Assembly: GCA_903870685.1 (NCBI GenBank)
Contig: CAIQDX010000018.1
Span: forward strand, 1 to 56,052
Direction: 5' to 3'
DNA: 56,052 nt
Source of the DNA: an uncultured Chitinophagaceae bacterium
GTDB lineage: Bacteria > Bacteroidota > Bacteroidia > Chitinophagales > Chitinophagaceae
In this document: one piece after another, positions 1 to 8,502 of the stretch
Layout: each line of letters begins with the position of its first letter
Numbering within the stretch: the stretch's first letter is position 1
Position numbers and translations under genes: made by a program
The notes under the pieces: generated by a model
Seen by the model: only the letters and a program-made list of their open reading frames with translations
The model's database searches: none
What the model was told of the DNA's origin: nothing

Positions 1-623
1 AAACGTTTTATTCCGCGCTGACCCATTAATTCTTTTTCATAGGTTTTTTCTAATCCGGTTACACCTGCATAATCTCCCATTTCATAACCTTCATCTTTAT
101 GCCTGCGAAGAAATGCAGTATCAACTTCATTTAAATAACCCAACACATTTGCTGCGGTGCTGTAAGGATAAATTCTTGCTGAACGTTCGCTTAAAATAAA
201 TCCAGGAAATTTATACATGTTCTCGTTAAGCTTGGCATATAATTCGGGAGATAACAATGGTTCGAAAACACTTGAACGAACAGATGTGTTTTTGAAAATA
301 ATATCTCTCATTCTTTTTTTATACTCTGAAGTATCGATGTTTAAGAGAGTGCATAACGTTAAAGTATCAGTGCCTTTAGATTCGGATGGCGTTACCACCA
401 AATCGAACATGATGGTATTTTCTAAAAGGCTTCTTTTTTTTCTGTCGAAGATGATACCTCTGTCAGGATAAATTACTTTTCTAAAAATCGCATTACTTTC
501 TGCAGCCATTCTGTATTTTGGAGAAAAAATTTGCAAGTTGATTAACTGTGCAACGATGACAATAAATACTGCCGCAAAAATAATTTGAATTACTCTGCTT
601 CTGCTTTGATTGTATGCCGACAT
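1..623 (-). CDS. mrdA: Penicillin-binding protein 2 (MrdA), N-terminal part, cut by window edge
   Basis: The complement reads as an open frame from ATG at 621-623 to the left window edge (about 207 codons, no stop), so the gene is partial at its 3' end. After a short N-terminus there is one hydrophobic segment (residues about 10-28), then PDRGIIFDR, the conserved start of the class B PBP dimerisation region. The transpeptidase domain lies outside the window. PBP2 is the inner-membrane transpeptidase that cross-links septum-independent (elongation) peptidoglycan with RodA and MreBCD. Its position directly behind mreBCD on the same strand fits this role. A separate promoter candidate lies at 662-692, so it may not depend only on readthrough from mreD. 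Confidence 0.9.
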   Translation of the reverse strand, partial: MSAYNQSRSRVIQIIFAAVFIVIVAQLINLQIFSPKYRMAAESNAIFRKVIYPDRGIIFDRKKRSLLENTIMFDLVVTPSESKGTDTLTLCTLLNIDTSEYKKRMRDIIFKNTSVRSSVFEPLLSPELYAKLNENMYKFPGFILSERSARIYPYSTAANVLGYLNEVDTAFLRRHKDEGYEMGDYAGVTGLEKTYEKELMGQRGIKR

Positions 624-661
624 ATTGGTTTAAGAAAATTATGTAGTGAGATGATCTATTA

Positions 662-692
662 CAAAGTTGGGGATTACAAATCGATAATACAA
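662..692 (-). promoter_or_regulatory. Candidate promoter of mrdA
   Basis: On the minus strand TTG (690-692), a 20-nt spacer and CAACTTTG (662-669) match the Bacteroidota pattern TTG-N19/20-TAnnTTTG with one change (CA for TA). Transcription would start about 30 nt before the mrdA ATG. Confidence 0.45.
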
Positions 693-756
693 TATTGTTT
701 GATAAAATACTTATTCAGCAATGTTAATATAGAAATGTGTTGCCATGAAAATAATT

Positions 757-776
757 GTAGAAGAGTGCGACGCGAC
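757..776 (+). repeat. Intergenic repeat copy 1 (degenerate)
   Basis: This copy differs from the core GTACAAGNGTGCGACGCAAC at two positions (C to G in GTAC, and CGCGAC for CGCAAC). It lies in the 201-bp gap between mreD and mrdA, antisense to both. It is the most diverged copy besides copy 2. Confidence 0.7.
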
Positions 777-824
777 CGCTGTCCATAAGATTTTTACAGC
801 TGGCTACAGAAAATAAATTTTTGT

Positions 825-1355
825 TTATGCATTAGTTCTGAATCTTGCTTTGCGGAAGAAAAGCATTTCTGAAACGAAAATGAGTAATAGACTGATAACC
901 GTTGTAGCTATAACTTTCCCCAAAAAATATAAAAAGTTTCCAAACTGCAACCATTCGATCAAAACCAAATAAAAGTGATGACAAAACGTGAGCAAAAAAA
1001 CATACAAACTGTAAGGTGCCCATCCCATACTTTTTATGGAAGGTTCGATATAACTCTGTTCGGTTGTTTCTTGTGGAATTAATAAGTTCAATAAAAACGG
1101 TCGGAAGAAAGCAATTAAAACACAAGGTGCGGCATGTAATCCGGGTGTTCCAGAAAAATAATCTAAAGTTATTCCTAAAGCAAAACCAACTAACAATAAT
1201 AAAAATCGGTTGATATTAAATGGTAACCAAAGGATGTATAAAAAGTATAAATAAGGAATTATGAATTGATGTAAAGGTGGAATATTATTCAGCACAAATA
1301 CTTGCAATGAAATGAACAGAATGAAACGGACAATATTTTTTACAACGCTATTCAT
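825..1355 (-). CDS. mreD: Rod shape-determining protein MreD
   Basis: This 176-residue protein is almost entirely hydrophobic with about five membrane segments, the usual size and form of MreD. MreD is the inner-membrane partner of MreC in the elongasome, which organises peptidoglycan synthesis along the cell wall. Sequence similarity in this family is weak, so the call rests on length, topology and context: the start codon overlaps the mreC stop by 8 bp, and mreB precedes mreC. The next gene on the strand is mrdA, 201 bp away. The ATG at 1353-1355 is followed by a basic residue and a long hydrophobic stretch, as expected. Confidence 0.88.
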   Translation of the reverse strand: MNSVVKNIVRFILFISLQVFVLNNIPPLHQFIIPYLYFLYILWLPFNINRFLLLLVGFALGITLDYFSGTPGLHAAPCVLIAFFRPFLLNLLIPQETTEQSYIEPSIKSMGWAPYSLYVFLLTFCHHFYLVLIEWLQFGNFLYFLGKVIATTVISLLLIFVSEMLFFRKARFRTNA

Positions 1356-2202
1356 TTGCTTTTATCTTCTTATTTTCTAAAGTAATTTGCTCGGTATAAC
1401 GAACATTCTCTATGATATAAACATACTGCAGATTGAAAAAATTAGTTGCGGTTTTTACTTTTAATGTATAAAAATTAGAGGTTGGGTCAATCGTAAAATC
1501 GGCAACAGTTCCAATCATTATTTTTGCAGGATAATTAGCCGAATAATTACTGGTAACAATTGAATCTCCTTTCTTAACCTGTGCGCCTTTTGAAATATTT
1601 TTTAAAGTTAGATAAGAAGGATCAACGCCATCCCATTCAATACTTCCTGCATTAAAATCTTTTTTCAGCATCGCACTTACTTTACTGTTGCGATGCAATA
1701 AACTCATTACTCTGCAATAGTTATCGCTTACTTCATTAACAACACCAACAATACCTTGCGGACTAACAACGCTCATACCCTTCTTTACACCTTGCAAGCT
1801 TCCTCTTTCTAAAGTGAGATAATTTGTTTGCAATGTTACTGTACTGCCCACTACTCTTGCAGGTAAATAATGAAATTTGCGATAACGATTCAACGAATCT
1901 TTACTTAAAGAATCTATTACAGTTTTTCTGCTGCTATCCGGAACAATAAAATTTGATTGTAACTCATTTCGCAACATTACATTTTCAGCAGTAAGTTGAC
2001 GATTGATTTCTGTTAATCGGAAGTAAGAATAAAAATTATCGAACTGCTTATTTATTTTTCCTGTTACTTCATTTGCAGCTGATGCAAAAAATGCTTCGTG
2101 TGTTAAACTGTTTCGGCTCAGCATCACAATACAAAATATTTGCAATGCCAGGAAGCAAAGGAGTGTAAAATAATTTTGTATGAAAAGAAAAATATTCTTA
2201 AT
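1348..2202 (-). CDS. mreC: Rod shape-determining protein MreC (start codon unusual)
   Basis: MreC is a membrane-anchored periplasmic scaffold of the elongasome. The protein has a short cytoplasmic N-terminus, one transmembrane helix, a coiled-coil stretch (LTEINRQLTAENVMLRNEL) and the beta-rich MreC domain (GLQ/GIVGVV-type repeats, GDSIVTSNYSANYP). The first possible ATG/GTG/TTG in frame is TTG at 2145, but that would remove half of the transmembrane helix. The frame stays open upstream to 2220 and encodes IKNIFLFIQNYFTLLCFLAL, a typical MreC N-terminus, with no ATG, GTG or TTG. I therefore place the start provisionally at ATT (2200-2202), giving 284 residues. A conventional annotation would begin at 2145. 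It overlaps mreD by 8 bp. Confidence 0.85.
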   Translation of the reverse strand: MKNIFLFIQNYFTLLCFLALQIFCIVMLSRNSLTHEAFFASAANEVTGKINKQFDNFYSYFRLTEINRQLTAENVMLRNELQSNFIVPDSSRKTVIDSLSKDSLNRYRKFHYLPARVVGSTVTLQTNYLTLERGSLQGVKKGMSVVSPQGIVGVVNEVSDNYCRVMSLLHRNSKVSAMLKKDFNAGSIEWDGVDPSYLTLKNISKGAQVKKGDSIVTSNYSANYPAKIMIGTVADFTIDPTSNFYTLKVKTATNFFNLQYVYIIENVRYTEQITLENKKIKANE

Positions 2203-2215
2203 TAAAACAAATAAA

Positions 2216-2264
2216 AAAATCTAAAAACTAAACGTAGAATTTCTTGTTTTAGTTTTTAGATTTT
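2216..2264 (-). terminator. Hairpin with T-run in the mreB-mreC spacer
   Basis: Near-perfect AT-only arms of about 17 nt (2216-2232 and 2247-2264, built on AAATCTAAAAACTAAA) enclose a loop of about 13 nt. Read on the minus strand the hairpin is followed by TTTTTTTATTTG. It looks like an intrinsic terminator or attenuator behind mreB and would reduce mreC/mreD expression relative to mreB. Confidence 0.6.
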
Positions 2265-2278
2265 AGTTTTTTTATTTT

Positions 2279-3304
2279 TTATCTCATAATGAAAGGAAAA
2301 TTCTGATAATTTTTTAAAGCTAATCCTGTTCCTCTTACCACGCTTTTCAATGGATCGTCGGCAACATGAACAGGCAATTTAATTTTATCACTTAAACGCT
2401 TGTCTAATCCACGAAGTAAAGCACCACCACCAGTTAAATACAAACCTCTTTTATAAATATCTGATGCTAATTCGGGTGGTGTTGTTTCCAATGCTTTTAA
2501 AATTGCTTCTTCAATTTTAAAAATACTTTTATCTAAAGCTTCTGCAATTTCCTGATAGCTAACCATGATTTGTTTTGGAATACCTGTAACCAAATCACGA
2601 CCATTTACAGGAAGATCATCAGGAGGATTATCCAAATCTTTCATTGCAGCACCTACATTAATTTTTATTTGTTCGGCAGTACGTTCACCAATTAATAAAC
2701 TATGATAACGACGTAGTGCTTCCATAATATCTGCAGTAAATTCATCACCTGCAATTCTTATTGATTGATCGCAAACAATTCCTGCCAATGCAATAACAGT
2801 AATACCAGTTGTACCACCACCAATATCGATGATCATATTTCCAACAGGTTCTTCCACATCAATTCCAATACCCAGTGCAGCAGCCATTGGCTCATGAATC
2901 ATATAAACTTCTTTAGCACCTGCTTGTTCAGCGCTATCACGAACGGCACGTTTTTCAACTTCGGTAATAGATGAAGGAATACAAATAACCATTCTCCAAC
3001 TAGGCGGGAATAATGGTTTTTTTGGATAAACTAATTTTATCAACTCACGGATCATCAATTCTGCAGCATTAAAATCGGCAATTACACCATCCTTCAACGG
3101 ACGAACAGTTCTGATACTTTCGTGTGTTTTTTCGTGCATCAACAAAGCCTTCTTACCAACGGCCAATACTTCTTTAGGATTATTACGATTTAATGCAATA
3201 ATACTTGGCTCGTTTACCACAATTTCATCATTATGAATAATAAGGGTGTTGGCTGTACCCAAATCAATAGCAATCTCCTGTGTAAAAAAATTAAAAAGCG
3301 ACAT
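2279..3304 (-). CDS. mreB: Rod shape-determining protein MreB
   Basis: This 341-residue bacterial actin is of normal family length. It starts with an amphipathic membrane-binding stretch (MSLFNFFTQ), followed by the phosphate-1 loop EIAIDLGTANTLI, the phosphate-2 loop IDIGGGTTGITVIA at about residues 160-175, and the adenosine loop LTGGGALLRGLDKRL near residue 290. MreB forms ATP-dependent filaments on the inner face of the membrane that direct lateral wall synthesis with MreC, MreD, RodA and PBP2. It is the first gene of the leftward shape cluster, with a promoter candidate at 3342-3372 and a hairpin behind it at 2216-2264. Confidence 0.98.
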   Translation of the reverse strand: MSLFNFFTQEIAIDLGTANTLIIHNDEIVVNEPSIIALNRNNPKEVLAVGKKALLMHEKTHESIRTVRPLKDGVIADFNAAELMIRELIKLVYPKKPLFPPSWRMVICIPSSITEVEKRAVRDSAEQAGAKEVYMIHEPMAAALGIGIDVEEPVGNMIIDIGGGTTGITVIALAGIVCDQSIRIAGDEFTADIMEALRRYHSLLIGERTAEQIKINVGAAMKDLDNPPDDLPVNGRDLVTGIPKQIMVSYQEIAEALDKSIFKIEEAILKALETTPPELASDIYKRGLYLTGGGALLRGLDKRLSDKIKLPVHVADDPLKSVVRGTGLALKNYQNFPFIMR

Positions 3305-3341
3305 ATATTTTAAATAATCAGAGTATGTGAATTAATGGTTG

Positions 3342-3372
3342 CAAAGGTGAAAGAAAATAATGGAATTAACAA
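3342..3372 (-). promoter_or_regulatory. Candidate promoter of mreB
   Basis: Minus-strand TTG (3370-3372), a 20-nt spacer and CACCTTTG (3342-3349) match TTG-N20-TAnnTTTG with one change, the same CA variant seen before mrdA. The implied leader is about 30 nt. Confidence 0.5.
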
Positions 3373-3482
3373 GGCTTAAAATGCCGATTTTTCTGGGTTT
3401 GTAGTTGATATTAACAAACAATATGGTTATAATAAGAAGAATTTTATTTGGTGACAAGCAGATATTTCTTTATTCAACAAGT

Positions 3483-3502
3483 GTTGCGTCGCACCCTTCA
3501 AC
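3483..3502 (-). repeat. Intergenic repeat copy 2
   Basis: On the minus strand the sequence is a diverged copy of the core GTACAAGNGTGCGACGCAAC; the GTGCGACGCAAC half is exact and the left half differs. It lies in the 227-bp gap between purD and mreB, in the sense orientation for both. Confidence 0.7.
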
Positions 3503-3531
3503 GTTTGGTAATGCTATTCAACTGTATTCTT

Positions 3532-4815
3532 TCACTCAAATTCATACCCAATATCTTTTCTAAAATACATGCCATCAAAATGTATTTGTTCTAATATTTT
3601 TTTCGATTTATTTGCAGCATCAGCAATAGTTTCAGCAAAAGAAGTAACTGCTAAAACTCTTCCTCCATTGGTTACGATATCATCATCAACTTGTTTTGTT
3701 CCCGCATGAAAAATAATAGAATCATTATTCATTTTCAAATTTTCAAATCCGCTAATTTTCAAATTCTTTTTATAATCACTGGGATAACCACCACTTACCG
3801 CAACAACTGTTGCATATTTTTTTTCATCAAAATAAATATTGGCATCGATCAATGTTCCGTTATCCATTGCTGCAAATAAAGAAACAAGATCTGTTTGTAA
3901 TCTTGGTATCACCACTTCAGTTTCAGGATCACCCATGCGGCAATTATATTCAATCACCAATGGTTCATCATTCACTTTTATCAAACCAAAAAAAATAAAA
4001 CCATTATAAACTAAATTTTCTTTTTGTAATCCAGCAACAGTTGGCTTAATAATTCGTTCTTCAACTTTTTGCATAAACACATCATCTACAAATGGAACAG
4101 GGCTTACACAGCCCATCCCGCCTGTGTTTGGGCCGATATCGCCTTCGCCGATTCTTTTATAATCTTTCGCATGACCAATGATTTGATAATCTTTTCCATC
4201 CGTTAAAACAAAAACACTTACTTCGATGCCATCTAAAAATTCTTCAACAACAACTTTAGTACTTGCATCACCAAATTGTTTGTTGATGATCATTTCTTCA
4301 AATACTTGTAATGCTTCATTATGATCATTACAAATAACAACACCTTTTCCTGCAGCTAATCCATCTGCTTTTAAAACAATTGGTAAACTGTGTTGTGCTA
4401 AATATTTTTTTCCGTTTTCAAAATTTTCTTTGGTGAATTCGGTATAACCTGCAGTTGGAATTTTATGTCGCTGCATAAATTTTTTAGAGAAAGATTTACT
4501 TCCTTCTAATTGCGCCGCTTCTTTGGAAGGACCAACAACAATAATATTTTTTAATGCTTCATCATTTTTAAAATAATCAAACGCACCATTTACCAATGGC
4601 TCTTCAGGACCCACCACCAACATGTTTATTTTATTATCAATACAGAATTTTTTTTGTGCATTGAAATCATTAATGCCAATAGAAACATTTGTTCCAAACT
4701 GCGCTGTGCCTGCATTTCCCGGAGCAATAAATAATTTATCGCAGTGATGGCTCTTTGCCATTTTCCAAGACAATGCATGCTCTCTACCGCCGGAACCCAA
4801 TAAAAGAATATTCAT
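3532..4815 (-). CDS. purD: Phosphoribosylamine--glycine ligase (GARS)
   Basis: PurD joins 5-phosphoribosylamine and glycine with ATP, the second step of purine synthesis, in the cytoplasm. The 427-residue protein has the full ATP-grasp layout: the N-terminal LGSGGREHALSWK, the ATP-binding KADGLAAGKGVVIC near residues 148-161, GGMGCVSPVP, and the metal-binding EYNCRMGDPETEVV. The length is normal for the family. It stands alone, with a good promoter match at 4845-4874. No other purine genes are nearby. Confidence 0.98.
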   Translation of the reverse strand: MNILLLGSGGREHALSWKMAKSHHCDKLFIAPGNAGTAQFGTNVSIGINDFNAQKKFCIDNKINMLVVGPEEPLVNGAFDYFKNDEALKNIIVVGPSKEAAQLEGSKSFSKKFMQRHKIPTAGYTEFTKENFENGKKYLAQHSLPIVLKADGLAAGKGVVICNDHNEALQVFEEMIINKQFGDASTKVVVEEFLDGIEVSVFVLTDGKDYQIIGHAKDYKRIGEGDIGPNTGGMGCVSPVPFVDDVFMQKVEERIIKPTVAGLQKENLVYNGFIFFGLIKVNDEPLVIEYNCRMGDPETEVVIPRLQTDLVSLFAAMDNGTLIDANIYFDEKKYATVVAVSGGYPSDYKKNLKISGFENLKMNNDSIIFHAGTKQVDDDIVTNGGRVLAVTSFAETIADAANKSKKILEQIHFDGMYFRKDIGYEFE

Positions 4816-4844
4816 GAACTTTTAAATTAGAATTGAAAGTGCTG

Positions 4845-4874
4845 CGAAAGTACAATTCAGAAACTTACTTCCAA
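4845..4874 (-). promoter_or_regulatory. Candidate promoter of purD
   Basis: Minus-strand TTG (4872-4874), a 19-nt spacer and TACTTTCG (4845-4852) match the Bacteroidota promoter with one change in the last element. Transcription would start roughly 25 nt before the purD ATG. The -33 element touches the POT terminator at 4877-4908. Confidence 0.55.
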
Positions 4875-4876
4875 TA

Positions 4877-4908
4877 AAAAAGAGCATTCAATCTTCGAAT
4901 GCTCTTTT
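4877..4908 (-). terminator. Intrinsic terminator of the POT transporter gene
   Basis: Perfect arms AAAAGAGCATTC and GAATGCTCTTTT enclose a 6-8 nt loop. It lies just downstream (minus strand) of the transporter stop codon at 4928. The symmetric A and T runs make it usable in either direction. Confidence 0.85.
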
Positions 4909-4927
4909 AAATGAAATATTTTATTTT

Positions 4928-6367
4928 TTATTCGCTTTTAGTTTCACCAAGCACATAACTTTTTTCAGGTAGACTTTTTGAAATTAAAATGTATAATAAA
5001 AGAAACACACACAAAATGCCGATGAAAAGCCAATAGTAATCTGCACCAATAAACTTTGAGAAGAATCCCTTGCTTGCGATGCTGTTATTTACGTAAGCTG
5101 TAAATAAATTACCAACTGCAACAGTTAATAACCAAATCGCACTCATAGTACTTTTCATTGACTTTGGAGATTGCGTGTAAGCATATTCCAATCCGGTGAT
5201 AGAAACTAAAACTTCAGCTGCAGATAAAATAGAGTATGCTAAAATTTGCCACCATACTGATGGATGAAAGCCTTTGTCCACTTGTGTTTGAAGCAAAGCA
5301 ATAATTGTAAAAGAAACGCCGGTTAAAAATAAACCTGCACCAATTTTTCTTAGTGGAGAACATTTAATTCCCAGTTTTTCAAAGAAAGGATATACTCCAT
5401 AAGTAAAAACAGGAATAAGCATTAAAAGAAATAATGGATTTACAGTTTGAATTTGTTCAGGTAAAAAAGTATAACCAAAAATATTAAGATCTAATTTAGT
5501 TGCCTGCAATACCCACTCTGAAAGATTCTGATCCCACATTGCCCAAAAAATTGGAATGAATGCAAAAACCATCAACACTCTATAAACTGCTCTCACACCA
5601 TCAATGGATTCAGGCGAATATTTTTTTCCAACTACTTCCCAAACTGTTTTTCCATTTCTGTTACTCAATAATGCAGCAAAAACACTAATAGTAATAAAAA
5701 AGAAATTCTCTTTTTTAACGCCTGATGGAGGAACTTTTACATATCGTTTTCTGCCCGACCAAAATATAATTGTTGCCAGACACATTAAAATACCGGGTAA
5801 GCCAAATGCAATGGGAGCGCCATATTTATTGTACAAAATAGGAATGATCATTGTTGAAAAAACAGAGCCGGCATTGATACTGAAATAAAACCAACCATAT
5901 ACTTTACTCATCAAACTTTGGTTGCTTTTATCGAATTGATCACCCACGTTGGCAGATACGCAAGATTTAATTCCACCAGCAGAAACAGCAATAACAACCA
6001 ACCCAACAGTAAACATATTTAAATCATGAGTTGATAAAGCAAGAATTAAATTTCCGATAGAATATAAAATAGATACATAAAATATAACAATGTATTTTCC
6101 CAAAAACCAATCTGCTAATATTCCACCAACTAAAGGCATCACATAAGCTAGTGAAACAAATATGTGTGTTTGTTCATTACTTCTTGCTTCAGCAAATGCA
6201 GTTAGTGCCGGGTTATGTGTTGGATTAAAAAATTGAGCAACTAAAAATGTTGCAAGGATTGATCTTATGCCATAAAAGCTAAAACGTTCTGCAGCTTCGT
6301 TCCCAATAATAAATGGAACTGCTTTTGGCATTTTTGGTTTTTGATTTACATCTTGTACTTCATTCAT
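4928..6367 (-). CDS. POT/PTR-family proton-coupled peptide transporter
   Basis: This is an inner-membrane symporter of the proton-dependent oligopeptide transporter family, which takes up di- and tripeptides. The 479-residue protein carries the ExxER proton-coupling motif in GNEAAERFSFYGIRSIL (about residues 22-38) and the second PTR2 signature FYFSINAGSVFSTMIIP (about 150-170), with 12 or more hydrophobic segments. It is divergent from an unrelated peptide-transporter family (OPT) with less than 100 bp between the starts, so the two may share control. It ends in a clear terminator. Exact substrates cannot be read from sequence. Confidence 0.94.
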   Translation of the reverse strand: MNEVQDVNQKPKMPKAVPFIIGNEAAERFSFYGIRSILATFLVAQFFNPTHNPALTAFAEARSNEQTHIFVSLAYVMPLVGGILADWFLGKYIVIFYVSILYSIGNLILALSTHDLNMFTVGLVVIAVSAGGIKSCVSANVGDQFDKSNQSLMSKVYGWFYFSINAGSVFSTMIIPILYNKYGAPIAFGLPGILMCLATIIFWSGRKRYVKVPPSGVKKENFFFITISVFAALLSNRNGKTVWEVVGKKYSPESIDGVRAVYRVLMVFAFIPIFWAMWDQNLSEWVLQATKLDLNIFGYTFLPEQIQTVNPLFLLMLIPVFTYGVYPFFEKLGIKCSPLRKIGAGLFLTGVSFTIIALLQTQVDKGFHPSVWWQILAYSILSAAEVLVSITGLEYAYTQSPKSMKSTMSAIWLLTVAVGNLFTAYVNNSIASKGFFSKFIGADYYWLFIGILCVFLLLYILISKSLPEKSYVLGETKSE

Positions 6368-6464
6368 ATAGCGGTGTTTTAAGTTTTAAAGATATTGGAA
6401 AATAGTTTTCAAAAACATTTTTGAACTTATGATCAACTCAGTATCTTGTATAAAATTTGCTGCT

Positions 6465-8501
6465 ATGTCTGAAAAAAAAATATTTAAACCTTTTGTTGCT
6501 CCCGAATCAATCATGAAGGAGTTTACTCTTAAAGCTATTTTAGTTGGATGTGTATTCGGAATAATTTTTGGCGCTGCTACAGTTTATTTAGCATTAAAAG
6601 CAGGACTCACAGTTTCTGCATCAATTCCAATTGCAGTAATGTCGATTTTATTAGGCAAACTTTTTTTAAGGACAACTATTCTCGAAAATAATATTATTCA
6701 AACCACAGGATCTGCGAGCGAAAGTATCGCAGCAGGTGTCGTTTTTACGTTGCCGGGATTTTTATTTTTAACCGAACCTGCCAGTGCCAATTTTTTTAAT
6801 TACTGGACCATTTTAACGCTGGCAATCTTTGGCGGAATATTAGGAACATTAATGATGATTCCTTTGCGAAAAGCATTAATCGTAAAAGAACATGATACAT
6901 TACCTTATCCGGAAGGAACTGCTTGTGCATCTGTTTTAAAAGCAGGAGAGAAGGGTGGAAGTCTTGCCCAGACAGCATTATACGGTGTTGGCTTTGCATT
7001 GGTATATGCATTGCTTCAAAAGGTATTTAATATAATTGCTGAAACACCATCGTTCATGACGAAGCAAGTAAATCGTTTTTATCCTTCAGCAAAAATCAGT
7101 GGAGAGATCACTCCGGAATATATGGGCGTTGGTTATATTATTGGTCCAAAAATTTCGGGTGTATTGGTTGCAGGAGGTGTTTTAAGTTGGTTTGTTTTCA
7201 CACCTTTATTAGCAACATTAGTTCCATCTGATACAATCGCATTACAATTAGTTAAACTGGGTTATTTAAGTGGATTAAATAAAGATGGCGGTCCAGGTGG
7301 ATGGAATGCGTTGACACATACGTTCAATGATTATAGTGTTGCCATCTATCGTGCATACATTCGTCAGATCGGTGCAGGAGCTGTTGCAGCAGGAGGTTTC
7401 ATCACTTTATTTAAAACCATTCCAACAATTATTTCTTCTTTCAAAGGAAGTATCAGTTCATTAAAAAAAGAAGGTGAAAACGGAACAACAGTTTTAAGAA
7501 CTGAAAGAGATCTGTCAATAAAAATTGTTGGAATAGGAAGTGTTGTATTGATTTTATTGATGACGATTTTGCCACAAGTTCCTGGCGATAGTATTTTAAG
7601 TAAGTTATTATTGGGTGTTTTAGTAATTGTATTCGGTGCTTTTTTTGTTACCGTTTCTTCTCGAATTGTTGGATTGATTGGCAGTTCAAATAATCCAATC
7701 AGCGGTATGACGATCGCCACTTTAATGGGAACATGTTTAGTTTTTATTGCAGTAGGTTGGACAGGAAAAGTTTATGAACCAATGGCATTGGTTGTTGGCG
7801 GAATGATTTGTATTGCTGCAGCAAATGCCGGCGCAACTTCACAAGATTTAAAAACAGGATACATTGTTGGTGCTACCCCAAAATATCAACAGATCGCATT
7901 ATTTATTGGTGTGATCGTTTCTTCCATTGCAATTGGGGGAACTGTAAAAATCTTAGATACACCAACACAGCAAATGCTTGCGCAAGGAATTCATCATGCA
8001 ATCGGTACCGACCTGTATCCTGCGCCACAAGGCACTTTGATGGCAACTTTGGTAAAAGGAATTTTATCATTCAATCTGGATTGGCAATTTGTTTTAGTAG
8101 GAGTGGCCATTGCATTTGTGATGGAACTATGCGGTATTAAAGCATTAAGTTTTGCTATTGGAATTTATTTACCATTAAGTACAACGTTCCCCATTTTTAT
8201 TGGTGGAGCTATTCGTGGAATTGCTGAAGCAAGAAAGAAAAAGAAAGGCATTGTTGAAGAGGAAGAAGATCTTGGTAAAGGAAATTTATTTGCAACCGGT
8301 TTAGTTGCTGGTGGTGCAGTTGGGGGCGTAATTGTTGCAATGTTATTTGCATTTGATGGTGTTCGATCTGTGATTGAAAAATTAAGCGTTGAGCATGGAA
8401 TGAAAGCAGCATTAGGCGAAACCGGTTTCTTTATTTTAGGTGTTGCTTTCTTTGCATTAATGGGAGCAACATTGTATCGCGTTGCATTGAAAAAAGAATA
8501 A
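6465..8501 (+). CDS. OPT-family oligopeptide transporter
   Basis: This large inner-membrane protein (678 residues) has about 16 hydrophobic segments and belongs to the oligopeptide transporter (OPT) superfamily. Typical stretches are [20 protein letters not shown] near the N-terminus, [15 protein letters not shown], and [17 protein letters not shown]. Bacterial members are proposed to move peptides or metal-peptide complexes. I place the start at 6465 ([10 protein letters not shown]); an in-frame ATG at 6429 would add 12 residues that look untranslated. The gene ends one base before the stop of a convergent glycosyltransferase, with no terminator between them. Confidence 0.93.
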   Translation: MSEKKIFKPFVAPESIMKEFTLKAILVGCVFGIIFGAATVYLALKAGLTVSASIPIAVMSILLGKLFLRTTILENNIIQTTGSASESIAAGVVFTLPGFLFLTEPASANFFNYWTILTLAIFGGILGTLMMIPLRKALIVKEHDTLPYPEGTACASVLKAGEKGGSLAQTALYGVGFALVYALLQKVFNIIAETPSFMTKQVNRFYPSAKISGEITPEYMGVGYIIGPKISGVLVAGGVLSWFVFTPLLATLVPSDTIALQLVKLGYLSGLNKDGGPGGWNALTHTFNDYSVAIYRAYIRQIGAGAVAAGGFITLFKTIPTIISSFKGSISSLKKEGENGTTVLRTERDLSIKIVGIGSVVLILLMTILPQVPGDSILSKLLLGVLVIVFGAFFVTVSSRIVGLIGSSNNPISGMTIATLMGTCLVFIAVGWTGKVYEPMALVVGGMICIAAANAGATSQDLKTGYIVGATPKYQQIALFIGVIVSSIAIGGTVKILDTPTQQMLAQGIHHAIGTDLYPAPQGTLMATLVKGILSFNLDWQFVLVGVAIAFVMELCGIKALSFAIGIYLPLSTTFPIFIGGAIRGIAEARKKKKGIVEEEEDLGKGNLFATGLVAGGAVGGVIVAMLFAFDGVRSVIEKLSVEHGMKAALGETGFFILGVAFFALMGATLYRVALKKE

Positions 8502-8502
8502 A

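Noticed and set aside
217-471. Rightward 84-codon frame near the left edge
   Set aside because: It is antisense to the clearly coding mrdA frame.
585-788. Small rightward gene overlapping the mrdA start
   Set aside because: The frame is antisense to mrdA and its promoter, has no recognisable domain, and has Cys/Arg-rich composition typical of shadow frames.
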